Source: an uncultured Bacteroidaceae bacterium
GTDB lineage: Bacteria > Bacteroidota > Bacteroidia > Bacteroidales > Bacteroidaceae
Direction: 5' to 3'
Length of the DNA: 64,000 nt
Assembly: GCA_944320955.1 (NCBI GenBank)
Contig: CALUJL010000029.1
Coordinates: 181,595 to 245,594 of the forward strand
Part shown: in pieces, positions 7,901-16,729 of the stretch
Numbering within the stretch: the stretch's first letter is position 1
How the letters are laid out: the number at the start of each line of letters is the position of its first letter
The notes under the pieces: generated by a model
The model's input: only the letters and a program-made list of their open reading frames with translations
Told to the model about the DNA's origin: nothing
The model's database searches: none
Position numbers and translations under genes: made by a program

Positions 7901-10305
7901 ACGTACAGGAAGGGACTTCCGGACGGCTCTATGTGGACGGACGGCTCACCGGCGAGCAGGAAGTAGACCGCCGCCCGGCCGATTTCGCCCAAGACATTGC
8001 CACGGCTACCCTCGGGCGTTCCCCCTTTTCCGAAGATGCCCTGACGGCCGAAGCCTATTTCGACAATTTCCGTATCTATGCCCAGGCCTTGGAGGCGGAA
8101 AAAGTGGCAGCACTTTTTGCAAAAAGCGAAGCACTTTCTCCCAAATCATGCGAGGCAAACCGCCGGGCGGACTGCAAGAATCTGACGGACTACCTGAAGA
8201 TATTCAACTATCTCCACGCCACAACCCCGCTTCCGGCAGAGACGCCGGGCGGAACTCCCATCGGCTGGCAGTTTGAGCCCGCCCCCGAAGCCGGCTATGC
8301 CCGCCTCGCCGGAGCCAATCTGGAAGTCCTCCACCTTCCGGCTGCAGGGGAACCTGTTTTGGCCGGACAGCTGACGGCCACCCTCCTGCCGGCGGCCGGA
8401 GAAGAAAGCACCGGAGAACCCCTCTCGCTGACGCGCCCCGTGTACATAGCCCCCGACGACAACCGCTACGGCTATCTCTACTGCTTCATGAACTCCGGCG
8501 CAGAAATCACCAACTTCGCCTTAGGTAGCCGGGAAGACCGGGGCGAAACATTCCACGTCCTGCTGGACGGGGCCGAAATCTTCGATACCGACTCCATTGC
8601 CTCCATAGAACACGGCACCCGCGATGCCTACATCGGCCGGGGAGAGGGCGAGGACGGCTATTTCATCACCGTCACCGACATGAAGCAGCAAGCCTCCGGC
8701 GTGTGGAACAACCGCGGCATCGCCCTTGCCCGATCGGCCGACCTGATCCACTGGACCGGCACCAGTCTCGACTTCACCCGCGGCAAATCCGTATTCTCCG
8801 ACCCGGAGGCAACGACCGGATTCTACGACACCGACGAAGAATACGCCCTCATCAGCCGCGTGTGGGCCCCGCAATTCATCTGGGACCCCGCCGCCAACGG
8901 AGGAACCGGCGCCTACCTGGTCTATTATTCCATCCTGTCAAGCGGCGATAGCGACTCCCGCGACCGCATCTTCTACTCCTACGCCGACCGCGAGTTCAAG
9001 ACCCTGACCCAGCCCCGCCTGCTCTTCGATCCCGGCTACGCCGTCATCGATGCCGACATCCTCTATAGCCCCTACGACAGCCTCTATCACCTTTTTTATA
9101 AACGCGAAGGCGCATCCGGCACGGCGCGCGGCATCTACGAAGCCACCAGCCCCGCACTCGTCGGCGGCACATGGACCACCAGGCAGCACTTCACCGGCGA
9201 GGGAAGCGAACTCGTAGAAGCCCCCACCGCAATACGCCGCATCAACGAAGACGGATACAACCTCTACTACATGCGCTACTCCGGCGGAAATGCCTACAAA
9301 TACTGCACCCTCGACCATCTGTGCCTCCCCGACGTGCCGCCCGCCGCAGTCGGAGGCACCGGCAGCTTCCAGCACGGCTCTGTCATGACCCTCACCGAAG
9401 AAGAATACACCATGCTCCAAGCCTGGGACAAGCTGCTCCGCTTCCTCCCCGAGGTAGAAGAACTGAAAGAGCAGACCGGAAGCGCGGCTTTCGACCCTTC
9501 CCTCCGCCAAGCCCGCGAAGCCCTCGCGCTGACCTCCGTGGCAGAACTGGCCGAAGCCCTGCCCGCCGCTTTCGCGGCACTGCGGGCCTCGCTCAAAGAA
9601 TACGCGGAAGCAGCCGGAGGAGAAGCCGACCTGACTTTCCTGCTGGAGAATCCTGATTTTGCGACCAGCGGATCAGGATGGGACGGCACGCCCTTCACCG
9701 CTGCCAACGCCGGCGTGGCCGAATTTTTCGACACGACGTACGACACCTACCAAGTGCTCGAAGACATGCCGGCCGGGACTTACACTTTCCGGTGCCAGGG
9801 CTTCTATCGCGACGGAGACTATGCCCAGGCCTATCCCGCCCACCAAGGCGGTACGGAACAGTTGCGCGCCGTGCTCTACGTCAACGACTGCGAACAACCC
9901 TTCCTCTCCCTCTTCGATGAATCAACCCCCTACACTTATAGTCCCTACACCTACCCCGACGACGTATGGACTGCCAACGATGCCTTCAACCGCGACGGGC
10001 AATACACGGCCAACACCGTGGAATACACCCTCCACGAGCAGGGCGACCTGCGGCTGGGCGTAGCCAAAAGCGAATACAGGCTGCACGACTGGAATTGCTT
10101 CGACAACTTCGAGCTCCATTACCGCTCCCTCGCCGTGAGAGTAGAGTCCGTATCGGCCGAATCCGCTCCTGCTGCCCTCGTAGATGTCTATACCGTAGAC
10201 GGCTTGAAAGTGCGTACCGGAGTCGCTCCCGCCGAAGCCCTCCTCGGATTGCCTCCTGGCCTGTATGTCGTAGGGAAGGAGAAGAAAGTTGTAACCGGAG
10301 AATAA
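4990..10305 (+). CDS. Multidomain secreted arabinan-degrading enzyme: GH51 alpha-L-arabinofuranosidase + LamG-like + GH43-like
   Basis: A 1771-residue exported protein. A signal peptide ends around residue 27 (HPARAQ). Residues about 28-640 are GH51 alpha-L-arabinofuranosidase with acid/base Glu366 (EIGNEN) and nucleophile Glu457 (VGEYAV). About 650-760 looks like a beta-sandwich insert. About 830-1040 is a concanavalin/LamG-like module (AYFDNFRIYAQAL at its end). About 1150-1480 is a five-bladed GH43-like domain (WAPQFIWDP, DADILYSPY and EAPTAI with the likely general acid). About 1540-1710 resembles a carbohydrate-binding sandwich. The C-terminus, VYTVDGLKVRTG to GLYVVG, resembles the short Bacteroidetes C-terminal sorting-like segment. 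Two arabinose-releasing domains in one chain suggest debranching plus backbone or xylan side-chain cleavage. No SusC/D genes are adjacent. Confidence 0.88.
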   Translation: MKTCLYLRRMLLAAWGALSLTSHPARAQVTLNIDAGERGALIGERHYGIFFEEINHAGDGGLYAELISNRSFEDNSSAPDNWQAVNNARMSLTSDGLLNNAQQHALELEMKTAGDGLRNGGFWGIHIVEGQTYKLSFWIKGKTAYKGTLTASLLAADGTNLGSTDIPLEATDRWTRLTAEIQATGEARDGSFALTGSAPGTVVLDVVSLFPPTYKGRDNGCRIDLAEMLEAMNPSFVRFPGGCYVEGVYANGSTNRFEWKKTIGPIEERPGHMNQNWGYRVSDGFGFHEMLQLTEDLGAEPLFVVNMGMGHGWAEDYRHIEEYIQEALDALEYCNGDASTTYWGAKRAENGHPEPFGLRLIEIGNENYNFSSENNSDQSDHYAERYRQFYDAIKARYPEVTVIGNVEAWGTDAPSWRNPHPVDVVDEHYYRNPSWFVNQYNKYDSYSRSNYKIYVGEYAVTQDYGVNGHLNAALGEAVFMLGMENNSDVCVMNSYAPIFVNENNYNWRPDMIRFNSYTSFGTPSYYVQQLLPNNVGKQNVRWTEQGNRISPSAGCPGLSTWSTQATFDNMKLTKIDGTPLFSDDFSATGAEWSADGGQWSTSGGKLHQTDAAMQGSIYVCHTDPGESYIYEIEATKNSGAEGFLIVFNYRDANNYCWWNLGGWGNTQHGVEVCTDGQKSTVASAAGSLNSGQTYRIRIQVQGTHVQCYLDGALMHDFTLPAERKIYVSSNIDDEAGMLYVKMVNPHATSQPVVLQVGNASLTGGDAIVLTSPNGTDENTLENPENVVPEETGLQLDGQTITYEARPYSLNILRLNVRDIRLQPSAEAELPEPVVQYSFENADAPADDSGEFPCTLQGGASIVRMDDGNGALYTGPSDEGGWLDLGASMARQALASIAGDYTVSVDIALPGVGNLDQYCWAYALADGTDQYIGLVNTPDNTNWYYTIKDSSGSSDIAAGGGLAYGRWHNLTYVQEGTSGRLYVDGRLTGEQEVDRRPADFAQDIATATLGRSPFSEDALTAEAYFDNFRIYAQALEAEKVAALFAKSEALSPKSCEANRRADCKNLTDYLKIFNYLHATTPLPAETPGGTPIGWQFEPAPEAGYARLAGANLEVLHLPAAGEPVLAGQLTATLLPAAGEESTGEPLSLTRPVYIAPDDNRYGYLYCFMNSGAEITNFALGSREDRGETFHVLLDGAEIFDTDSIASIEHGTRDAYIGRGEGEDGYFITVTDMKQQASGVWNNRGIALARSADLIHWTGTSLDFTRGKSVFSDPEATTGFYDTDEEYALISRVWAPQFIWDPAANGGTGAYLVYYSILSSGDSDSRDRIFYSYADREFKTLTQPRLLFDPGYAVIDADILYSPYDSLYHLFYKREGASGTARGIYEATSPALVGGTWTTRQHFTGEGSELVEAPTAIRRINEDGYNLYYMRYSGGNAYKYCTLDHLCLPDVPPAAVGGTGSFQHGSVMTLTEEEYTMLQAWDKLLRFLPEVEELKEQTGSAAFDPSLRQAREALALTSVAELAEALPAAFAALRASLKEYAEAAGGEADLTFLLENPDFATSGSGWDGTPFTAANAGVAEFFDTTYDTYQVLEDMPAGTYTFRCQGFYRDGDYAQAYPAHQGGTEQLRAVLYVNDCEQPFLSLFDESTPYTYSPYTYPDDVWTANDAFNRDGQYTANTVEYTLHEQGDLRLGVAKSEYRLHDWNCFDNFELHYRSLAVRVESVSAESAPAALVDVYTVDGLKVRTGVAPAEALLGLPPGLYVVGKEKKVVTGE
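8099..8139. repeat. Near-palindromic 20-bp repeat, copy A (two units, inside coding sequence)
   Basis: Unit 1 at 8099-8118 (AAAAAGTGGCAGCACTTTTT) is, read on the other strand, nearly identical to the repeat at 17412-17431. A second weaker unit follows at 8121-8139. The pair encodes EKVAALFAKSEAL, the linker between the LamG-like module and the next domain of the GH51/GH43 protein. Confidence 0.6.
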
Positions 10306-10349
10306 CGGGACTTCTGAAGACAGGCATATACACTCCTTTCCTCCTGTTC

Positions 10350-10385
10350 CGTCCGAAACGTCCGCAGGCGTTTCGGACGTTTTTC
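10350..10385 (+). terminator. Rho-independent terminator after the GH51/GH43 gene
   Basis: The 11-bp perfect stem CGTCCGAAACG / CGTTTCGGACG (10350-10360 with 10369-10379) is followed by TTTTTCTT, 45 bp after the stop codon. Confidence 0.9.
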
Positions 10386-10447
10386 TTCCCTCCTCCCGCC
10401 CTGGACCATAGTGGGATTCCTGCAGCCTTGAGGCTAAACTGAAAACA

Positions 10448-10491
10448 CAACAGAGGCCATCACAAAATGTATTTGTGATGGCCTCTGTTAG
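10448..10491 (-). terminator. Bidirectional hairpin at the 3' end of rho
   Basis: A stem of about 18 bp (AACAGAGGCCATCACAAA with its complement) lies 20 bases past the rho stop on the minus strand. Only weak T runs flank it. Confidence 0.7.
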
Positions 10492-10510
10492 GTTATGAGA
10501 ATCTTATCGA

Positions 10511-12496
10511 TCAGGAGTTCATGCTCATGAGGAACTCTTCATTGTCTTTCGTTTGCTCCAGCCGGTCTTTGACAAAGGTCATGGCCTCCAGCGAATTCAT
10601 GTCGGCTATGAATTTGCGCAGTATCCACATCCGGTCGAGAGTTATCTTATCTTGCAACAAATCGTCGCGGCGCGTGCTGGAAGCCACTATATTGACTGCC
10701 GGGAAGACGCGCTTGTTGCTCAAAGTGCGGTCGAGTTGCAGCTCCATGTTGCCGGTGCCTTTGAATTCCTCGAAGATCACTTCGTCCATTTTGGAGCCCG
10801 TATCGATAAGTGCCGTGGCCAGGATCGTGAGCGAGCCGCCGTTTTCGATGTTTCGCGCAGCACCGAAGAAACGCTTGGGCTTATGGAGCGCATTGGCATC
10901 CACGCCGCCCGAGAGCACTTTGCCGCTTGCGGGGGAAACTGTATTGTAGGCACGGGCCAGACGGGTAATGGAATCCAGCAGAATCACTACGTCGTGTCCG
11001 CATTCGACCATGCGTTTTGCCTTCTCCAGCACAATTCCGGAGATTTTCACATGGCGCTCGGCCGGCTCATCGAAAGTGGAAGCTATGACTTCTGCATTGA
11101 CGCTGCGCGCCATGTCCGTAACTTCTTCCGGACGCTCGTCGATAAGCAGGATAATCATATAGACCTCCGGATGATTCTGGGCTATGGAGTTGGCCACGTC
11201 CTTCAACAAAAGTGTTTTTCCCGTCTTCGGTTGAGCCACGATGAGGCCACGCTGTCCTTTGCCGATGGGCGCAAAAAGGTCTACTACGCGAGAGGAAATG
11301 CTGTCTTGTCCGCCGCCGCGGCAAAGAGTGAACTTCTCATTCGGGAAAATCGGGGTCAAATGGTCGAAAGGTACTCGGTCGCGTACCAATTCGGGCGGCA
11401 GTCCGTTGATGCGGATAGGCTTCATCATCGGAAAGAATTTCTCTCCTTCGCGCGGCAGCCGCATGGTGCATTCTACGGTGTCGCCGGTTTTCAGGCCATA
11501 GGCTTTTATTTGGTTTTGCGAGACGTAGATATCATCGGGAGAAGTCAGATAATTATAGTCTGCACTGCGCAGAAATCCATAGCCGTCCTGCACAATTTCC
11601 AGAACCCCGATGCCAGTCAACGCATCGCCGAAGTCATAGAGTTGATTATCCGGAGTATTCGAATAAGGACGAGCCTCTGTCTTTTGGTTGAAATTCTGTT
11701 CTCCGGTTGTCGGCGTCTTGGGCTGGGCATTTGCTTCGGCCGCAGCACGATTCCGGTCATTCCTTTTGCTTTCCTCATCGGATTGCTGCTCTACATAGGA
11801 ATCCTCTTCCATATAAACCGGCTGGATACGGGTACTCTGGAATTTTGCCCGCAACTCTTCCGGTATTTGTGCCGGTTCGTCAGTCGGAAGTTGCTCCACT
11901 GGTACGAAATCGTCCTCCGGGAACGAAAAAGAAGACGACTGTTCTTCTCCCTTTTCATCGGTGTTTTTTTCTTTAAGTGCAACCTCTTTCTGCACTTTCT
12001 CTTTCTGTGGAACCTGTTCGGTTGCAGGTGCTTGTATGTTTTCTGCTTCGGAAAGTTTCAGCTCGTTTTCCGTTTTTTCCACGGCGGTCTGGGCTGCAGG
12101 AACATCCGCTTCCGGATTTTTCCGCGGACGGCCCCGCTTTTTCTTTCCGGGCGTAGAAGCCTGAGCGTCAGAAGGTGCGGCTTTTTCCTGTGTCGCGGCA
12201 CTGTCCTCTGCCTTTGCGGCAGCCGGAGTTTTCTGTTTCTTGGGCTGTTCCTGCTTCTCAGCCTTGTTGTCCGCCGGTTTTTCTGCCGTTTTCTTTTCTG
12301 CCGGCCTGCGGCGGCGGCGGCCTTCACGCTCTCCCGCTTCAGCCACGCGAGCCGCTCCGGCAATCGCCTGCTCGTCCAATATTCTATATATCAATTCGCT
12401 GCGAGGAATGGAGGCTGCATTCGAAATGCCCAACTCACCTGCCATTTCCTGAAGTTCGGAGTCTGTTTTTCCGTTTAGCTGGATAATATTGTACAT
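10511..12496 (-). CDS. rho: Transcription termination factor Rho with long low-complexity insert
   Basis: Rho is the hexameric RNA-dependent ATPase that ends transcription. The chain is 661 residues against about 420 in E. coli. Residues 1-45 form the Rho_N helical domain ([20 protein letters not shown]). About 50-285 is a low-complexity segment rich in K, E, A, Q and P. The OSB RNA-binding domain follows ([15 protein letters not shown]). The motor carries Walker A QPKTGKT near residue 425, Walker [17 protein letters not shown] and a normal Q-loop/R-loop C-terminus. The insert is typical of Bacteroidetes Rho. In Bacteroides thetaiotaomicron such a disordered region has been reported to drive condensation of Rho, and a similar role here is inference. 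The long leader suggests post-transcriptional control. Confidence 0.97.
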   Translation of the reverse strand: MYNIIQLNGKTDSELQEMAGELGISNAASIPRSELIYRILDEQAIAGAARVAEAGEREGRRRRRPAEKKTAEKPADNKAEKQEQPKKQKTPAAAKAEDSAATQEKAAPSDAQASTPGKKKRGRPRKNPEADVPAAQTAVEKTENELKLSEAENIQAPATEQVPQKEKVQKEVALKEKNTDEKGEEQSSSFSFPEDDFVPVEQLPTDEPAQIPEELRAKFQSTRIQPVYMEEDSYVEQQSDEESKRNDRNRAAAEANAQPKTPTTGEQNFNQKTEARPYSNTPDNQLYDFGDALTGIGVLEIVQDGYGFLRSADYNYLTSPDDIYVSQNQIKAYGLKTGDTVECTMRLPREGEKFFPMMKPIRINGLPPELVRDRVPFDHLTPIFPNEKFTLCRGGGQDSISSRVVDLFAPIGKGQRGLIVAQPKTGKTLLLKDVANSIAQNHPEVYMIILLIDERPEEVTDMARSVNAEVIASTFDEPAERHVKISGIVLEKAKRMVECGHDVVILLDSITRLARAYNTVSPASGKVLSGGVDANALHKPKRFFGAARNIENGGSLTILATALIDTGSKMDEVIFEEFKGTGNMELQLDRTLSNKRVFPAVNIVASSTRRDDLLQDKITLDRMWILRKFIADMNSLEAMTFVKDRLEQTKDNEEFLMSMNS

Positions 12497-12629
12497 TTTT
12501 GTGTAGGGATATAGTTATTTTCTGCTCAGTACACAGTCCTACCCTATATAGGAACACTGAATAAAAACGAGAAATAATTTGGGATATTACTACGGGGGGA
12601 AAAGGAGATTCCCCTCATTATTTGTGCCG

Positions 12630-12661
12630 CAAAGGTAAGGAATATGCCGGTATCCCGAAAA
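12630..12661 (-). promoter_or_regulatory. Candidate rho promoter (TAnnTTTG type)
   Basis: The minus strand reads TACCTTTG at 12637-12630, an exact Bacteroidetes -7 element. Only a degenerate T-rich -33 lies about 20 bases further up. The predicted 5' leader is about 125 bases, long enough for autoregulatory sites. Confidence 0.6.
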
Positions 12662-12712
12662 CGTTTTGCATTTTTTATTTACCCCAATCCTCCTTCGATG
12701 AAGAGAAAAGTC

Positions 12713-12720
12713 TATTTTTG
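12713..12720 (+). promoter_or_regulatory. Candidate -7 element for the BspA-like gene
   Basis: TATTTTTG matches TAnnTTTG and sits 20 bases before the ATG at 12741. No good -33 TTTG is seen at the usual spacing. Confidence 0.4.
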
Positions 12721-12740
12721 CGAGAAATATAAACTGAATC

Positions 12741-13802
12741 ATGAATCTGAAGAAAATATTTTCCTACGTACTTCTATTCGTCCCTATAGGGACAATCAAT
12801 GCCCAGAGCGACCAGACATATATATATAAGGTAGAGAAAGCCGGACAACTCCAAGCAGAAATGACCCGATCGGAGGCACACTCCATCCGAAACCTGACAC
12901 TTTCGGGCAATCTCAACGCCCGCGATTTCCAACTGATGCGCGACAGTATGGACTGCCTCGCAATACTCGACCTGAAAGACGTAAGCATCAAAGGCATGAC
13001 CGGACGGGGAGGCACCTCGCCCGGAGGCTTCAATCTCTATACCCCCCGCACGATTCCCGAATACGCTTTCTGTAAAAAAGACGATACCAAAGACGCTCCC
13101 CTGCAAGGCAAGCGCTCCCTGCGCGAAGTTTGGCTACCGGAAAATCTGACTACCATAGACCGGTATGCTTTCTACGGTTGCCGGAATCTGAAACTCCTGG
13201 TATGCACCCGGAAAGAAGCGCCCAATCTCTTCCCCGATGCCCTGAATGACAGTCTCACCGTAGTCTTCGTACCCGTAGGATGCCGCGACGCCTATAAGAA
13301 CAAAGACCGTTGGGGCGGTTTCAACATACTGGAAGGCACTCCCATACGCATCTCCATAGAAGTCTCCACCCCCGGCACGCTGAGCGACGAAATCCTCCGC
13401 CTCGGCCATCAGCCGAGTGAAATAAACTATCTCACGGTTAGCGGGACACTGGACAACAACGACCTCAAGATTATCCGCGACTTCATGCCCAAACTCGTCA
13501 GCATCGACCTGACCCGCACAACCCTCACCCGGATTCCCGACTACACTTTCTCGCAAAAAAAATATTTGACCGAAGTACTCTTCCCTCCCACCCTGCAATC
13601 CATCGGCGAACGCGCCTTCAGCGGTTGCATCCGCCTGGGCCAGGACCTGATTCTGCCCCCAGAACTGAATAGCATAGGCGAAGGAGCCTTTCTGGACTGC
13701 CATCGGCTGCAGCGCGTCCTAGTCACCGGAAACAAACTATCCGTCATTGGGAAAGACCTCTTCCGCAACGATCAAAACAAACTTATCTATCGGCCAGAGT
13801 GA
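12741..13802 (+). CDS. BspA-like leucine-rich-repeat exported protein
   Basis: A 353-residue exported protein. A signal peptide covers about residues 1-22 (MNLKKIFSYVLLFVPIGTINAQ, with cleavage after AQ). BspA/TpLRR-type repeats follow, with the recurring pattern L..V.LP..L.SIG..AF.GC..L, for example SIGERAFSGCIRLGQD, SIGEGAFLDCHRLQ and TIDRYAFYGCRNL. Two tandem halves each begin with a strand-rich capping segment (LTLSGNLNARDFQLMRDSM and LTVSGTLDNNDLKIIRDFM), so the gene looks internally duplicated. Such proteins are usually surface or periplasmic binding proteins; the ligand is unknown. The gene is unlinked to rho, which diverges from it. Confidence 0.82.
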   Translation: MNLKKIFSYVLLFVPIGTINAQSDQTYIYKVEKAGQLQAEMTRSEAHSIRNLTLSGNLNARDFQLMRDSMDCLAILDLKDVSIKGMTGRGGTSPGGFNLYTPRTIPEYAFCKKDDTKDAPLQGKRSLREVWLPENLTTIDRYAFYGCRNLKLLVCTRKEAPNLFPDALNDSLTVVFVPVGCRDAYKNKDRWGGFNILEGTPIRISIEVSTPGTLSDEILRLGHQPSEINYLTVSGTLDNNDLKIIRDFMPKLVSIDLTRTTLTRIPDYTFSQKKYLTEVLFPPTLQSIGERAFSGCIRLGQDLILPPELNSIGEGAFLDCHRLQRVLVTGNKLSVIGKDLFRNDQNKLIYRPE

Positions 13803-13867
13803 GAAAAGCATCCGGCCCGTTCGGCAAAAAAGGTTCATCCCTTGAAATAACAAATACAATCTTTTCT

Positions 13868-16729
13868 ATGCGAATCTCTCATTTTCTCTTGACGGGGTTG
13901 TGCGTTGTCTGCAGTCTGGCAACTGCCCTCCCCGCCCGGGGGCAGACGGCAGACGAAAACCGCCCCATCCCCCTGGACCCGCAGGTGCGCTACGGCCGCC
14001 TGGAGAACGGGCTGACCTACTATGTGCGCCGCAATACCTTCCAACCCGGGCTGGCGGATTTCTACATTGCCCAGCGCGTGGGCTCCATCCTCGAAGAGCC
14101 GGGGCAACGCGGATTGGCGCACTTCCTGGAACACATGGCCTTCAACGGCTCCCGAAACTTCCCCGGAAGCGACGGGGGGCAGCGCATCGTGGACTGGTGC
14201 GAGACGGTGGGCATACGTTTCGGGCAGAACCTGAACGCCTATACCAGCGTGGACGAGACGGTCTACAACATCTGCGATGCGCCCATAGCGCGCGAGGGCA
14301 TCGTCGATTCCTGCCTGCTCATCCTGCACGACTGGTCGGGCGGGCTGCTCCTGACGGACGAGGAAATCGACAAGGAGCGGGGCGTAATCGAAGAAGAATG
14401 GCGCACGCGGCAGAACGCCGCCATGCGCATCTACGAACAAATCGAGGAGAAGGTCTACAAAGGATGCAAATACGAAGACTGCCTGCCCATCGGCAACATC
14501 GAGGTGGTGCGCACCTTTCCCTACGAGGCGCTGCGCTCGTACTACAAGAAGTGGTACCGGCCTGACCTACAGGGCATCATCGTGGTGGGAGACATCGACC
14601 CCGACCTCGTAGAGCAGAAGATAAAGCGGCTGTTTGCCGACATTCCCGCCCCCGGACCCGATGCCGCAAAGCGGACATACTACCCCGTGCCGGACAACAA
14701 GGAGCCCATCGTCGGCATCTTTACGGACAAGGAAATGAACGACACCCAGGTGGAACTCTACTTCAAGCACGAACCCATCCCCCGCGACAGGCGCGAGACG
14801 CTGGGAGCCTGGCGGCGTTACTTTGAAAACAGCATCATCTCCCAAGTCCTTTCCGAACGCCTCATCGATATCCAGCAGAAGCCCGATGCACCGATCCTCA
14901 ACTCCTGGATGGGAGAAGGCTCGTTCCTTTTCAGCGATACGAAGAATTCCTTCGTGGTAGGAGCGGCGGTGAAGGAAGGACAAGCCCGCGAGGGACTGGC
15001 CTGCATCTACCGCGAGGCACTGCGTGCCGCACGGGGAGGGCTGACTCCGGCCGAGGTGGAGCGCGCCAAGGCCCGCATCGCGAGCAGCTACGAGAGCGCC
15101 TACAACGAACGGGAACATACGAAAAACGTGGCTTACGTAAACAGTTATGTCCGCCACTTCCTCAACGGGAACGTAACGCCCGGCATCGAGCGGGAATACA
15201 CGGAGCTGATACGGAACGTCATCCCCACGATTACGGCCGAAGAGCTGACAGCCCTGCTGCGCAGCTACCTGACGGAGACAAACCGGGTGCTGCTCCTGAC
15301 GGGACCGGAGAAAGAAGGCCTGGCCTATCCCACGGAGGGAGAACTGCTGCAGACGCTCGCCGATGTGGAAGCCGAGCAGTTGGAACCCTTCGTGGACAAA
15401 GTGGGCAACGAGCCGCTTATTGCCCAATTGCCCGAACCCGGCAAGGTGGTGGAGCAAGAGCCCGACTCTTTCGGCTTCACGCGCTGGAAACTCTCGAACG
15501 GGATGACCGTCTACGTGAAACCCACCGACTTCAGCCGCGACGAAGTGCGGCTGCACATGGCGCGCGACGGGGGCACTTCGCTCTTCCCCGACAGCGACAT
15601 CCGCAACTGGGCCTATGCCACCCGGCTGACAGAGGAAGGAGGCCTGGGCAATTTCGACAACCTCCAGCTGGCCCAGAAGCTGGCCGGGAAGCAGGTGGAC
15701 TACAGCACATACCAAGAGCCCTATGGGAACGGGCTTAACGGCTCCTGTGCGCCACGCGACTTCGAGACGCTCCTCCAGCTCGTTTACCTCCAGTTTACCG
15801 CCCCTCGGCGCGACGAAGAAGCCATGATGGCCTGGAAAAACGGGGAAAAGGAAAATATCCGCAACCTCAACCTGCGGCCGGAGACTGCTTTTTCCGACTC
15901 CCTTACGCACAGCATGTTCCTGCCTTCGCCCCGCCGTCGGCGCTTCACGGAGGCGGACATCGACTCGATAAACTACGACCGGGCCATGGATTACTTCCGC
16001 CACATGTTCTCCGACGCCTCAGACTTCAGCGTCTACATCGTGGGCAACGTGCAGCCCGACAGCATCCGCCCCTACGTGGAGCAGTATCTGGCCGCCCTGC
16101 CTTCCGACTTCACGGAGGAGAGCTGGCAGCGCATCTCGGGCGACTGGCGCACGGGCGAGCGCATCAATCATTTCCAGCGCGCGCAAGAGACGCCTAAGAG
16201 CTACATCCTCCTCTGCTACAACAAGCCCGAAGCACTCACCCTGCGCAGCGGGATGAAGATGCAGATGCTGGCCCGGCTTCTGGACATCGTCTACACCGAG
16301 ACGCTCCGCGAGGACGAAGGCGGCACCTACGGAGCTAGCGTCAGCGAATTGTCCGAACCGCTGCCCGAACCGAGAACAGGGCTGCAGATATTCCTGACCA
16401 CCGACCTCTCGAAGCAGGCCCGGCTGATGCCCCTCGTATATAAAGGCCTGGACGACCTGGCCCGCCGCGGCCCGAACGCGGACGACCTGGACAAGGTGAA
16501 AGAGTTTATGCTGAAACAGCAGCGGCAACGCCTGCGCGAAAACAGCTATTGGCTCTCGAAGATCTACATGCTGAAGACATTCGGCATCGACAGCCTCACG
16601 GGTTACAAAGAGGCCGTGCGCAACATTACGGCCGAAGAACTGCAGCAATATGCCCGCGACTTCCTGGAGGATTGCAACCGCGTGGAAGTCATCATGGAGC
16701 CGGCCGCCGGCGAAGGAGGCGCGCAGTGA
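13868..16729 (+). CDS. M16 family zinc metallopeptidase (insulinase/PqqL-like)
   Basis: A 953-residue exported M16 protease with two halves of two M16 domains each. The start is set at 13868 because it opens a clear signal peptide (MRISHFLLTGLCVVCSLATA, cleaved near ARGQ); the frame continues upstream without such a start. The zinc motif HFLEH (His85, Glu88, His89) and the downstream EEEWR glutamates (175-177) that hold the third ligand are intact. The second half lacks the motif, as usual for the structural half. The protein should degrade or process peptides in the periplasm. Its stop overlaps the GTG of the next gene, a lipoprotein peptidase, so the two are co-translated. Confidence 0.92.
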   Translation: MRISHFLLTGLCVVCSLATALPARGQTADENRPIPLDPQVRYGRLENGLTYYVRRNTFQPGLADFYIAQRVGSILEEPGQRGLAHFLEHMAFNGSRNFPGSDGGQRIVDWCETVGIRFGQNLNAYTSVDETVYNICDAPIAREGIVDSCLLILHDWSGGLLLTDEEIDKERGVIEEEWRTRQNAAMRIYEQIEEKVYKGCKYEDCLPIGNIEVVRTFPYEALRSYYKKWYRPDLQGIIVVGDIDPDLVEQKIKRLFADIPAPGPDAAKRTYYPVPDNKEPIVGIFTDKEMNDTQVELYFKHEPIPRDRRETLGAWRRYFENSIISQVLSERLIDIQQKPDAPILNSWMGEGSFLFSDTKNSFVVGAAVKEGQAREGLACIYREALRAARGGLTPAEVERAKARIASSYESAYNEREHTKNVAYVNSYVRHFLNGNVTPGIEREYTELIRNVIPTITAEELTALLRSYLTETNRVLLLTGPEKEGLAYPTEGELLQTLADVEAEQLEPFVDKVGNEPLIAQLPEPGKVVEQEPDSFGFTRWKLSNGMTVYVKPTDFSRDEVRLHMARDGGTSLFPDSDIRNWAYATRLTEEGGLGNFDNLQLAQKLAGKQVDYSTYQEPYGNGLNGSCAPRDFETLLQLVYLQFTAPRRDEEAMMAWKNGEKENIRNLNLRPETAFSDSLTHSMFLPSPRRRRFTEADIDSINYDRAMDYFRHMFSDASDFSVYIVGNVQPDSIRPYVEQYLAALPSDFTEESWQRISGDWRTGERINHFQRAQETPKSYILLCYNKPEALTLRSGMKMQMLARLLDIVYTETLREDEGGTYGASVSELSEPLPEPRTGLQIFLTTDLSKQARLMPLVYKGLDDLARRGPNADDLDKVKEFMLKQQRQRLRENSYWLSKIYMLKTFGIDSLTGYKEAVRNITAEELQQYARDFLEDCNRVEVIMEPAAGEGGAQ

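Noticed and set aside
10553..12478. Long open frame (641 codons) antisense to rho
   Set aside because: No domain and biased Cys/Phe/Arg composition; Rho motifs are complete on the other strand.
14567..16003. Minus-strand frame of 478 codons inside the M16 protease gene
   Set aside because: Shadow frame; no start context, and the sense gene is intact.
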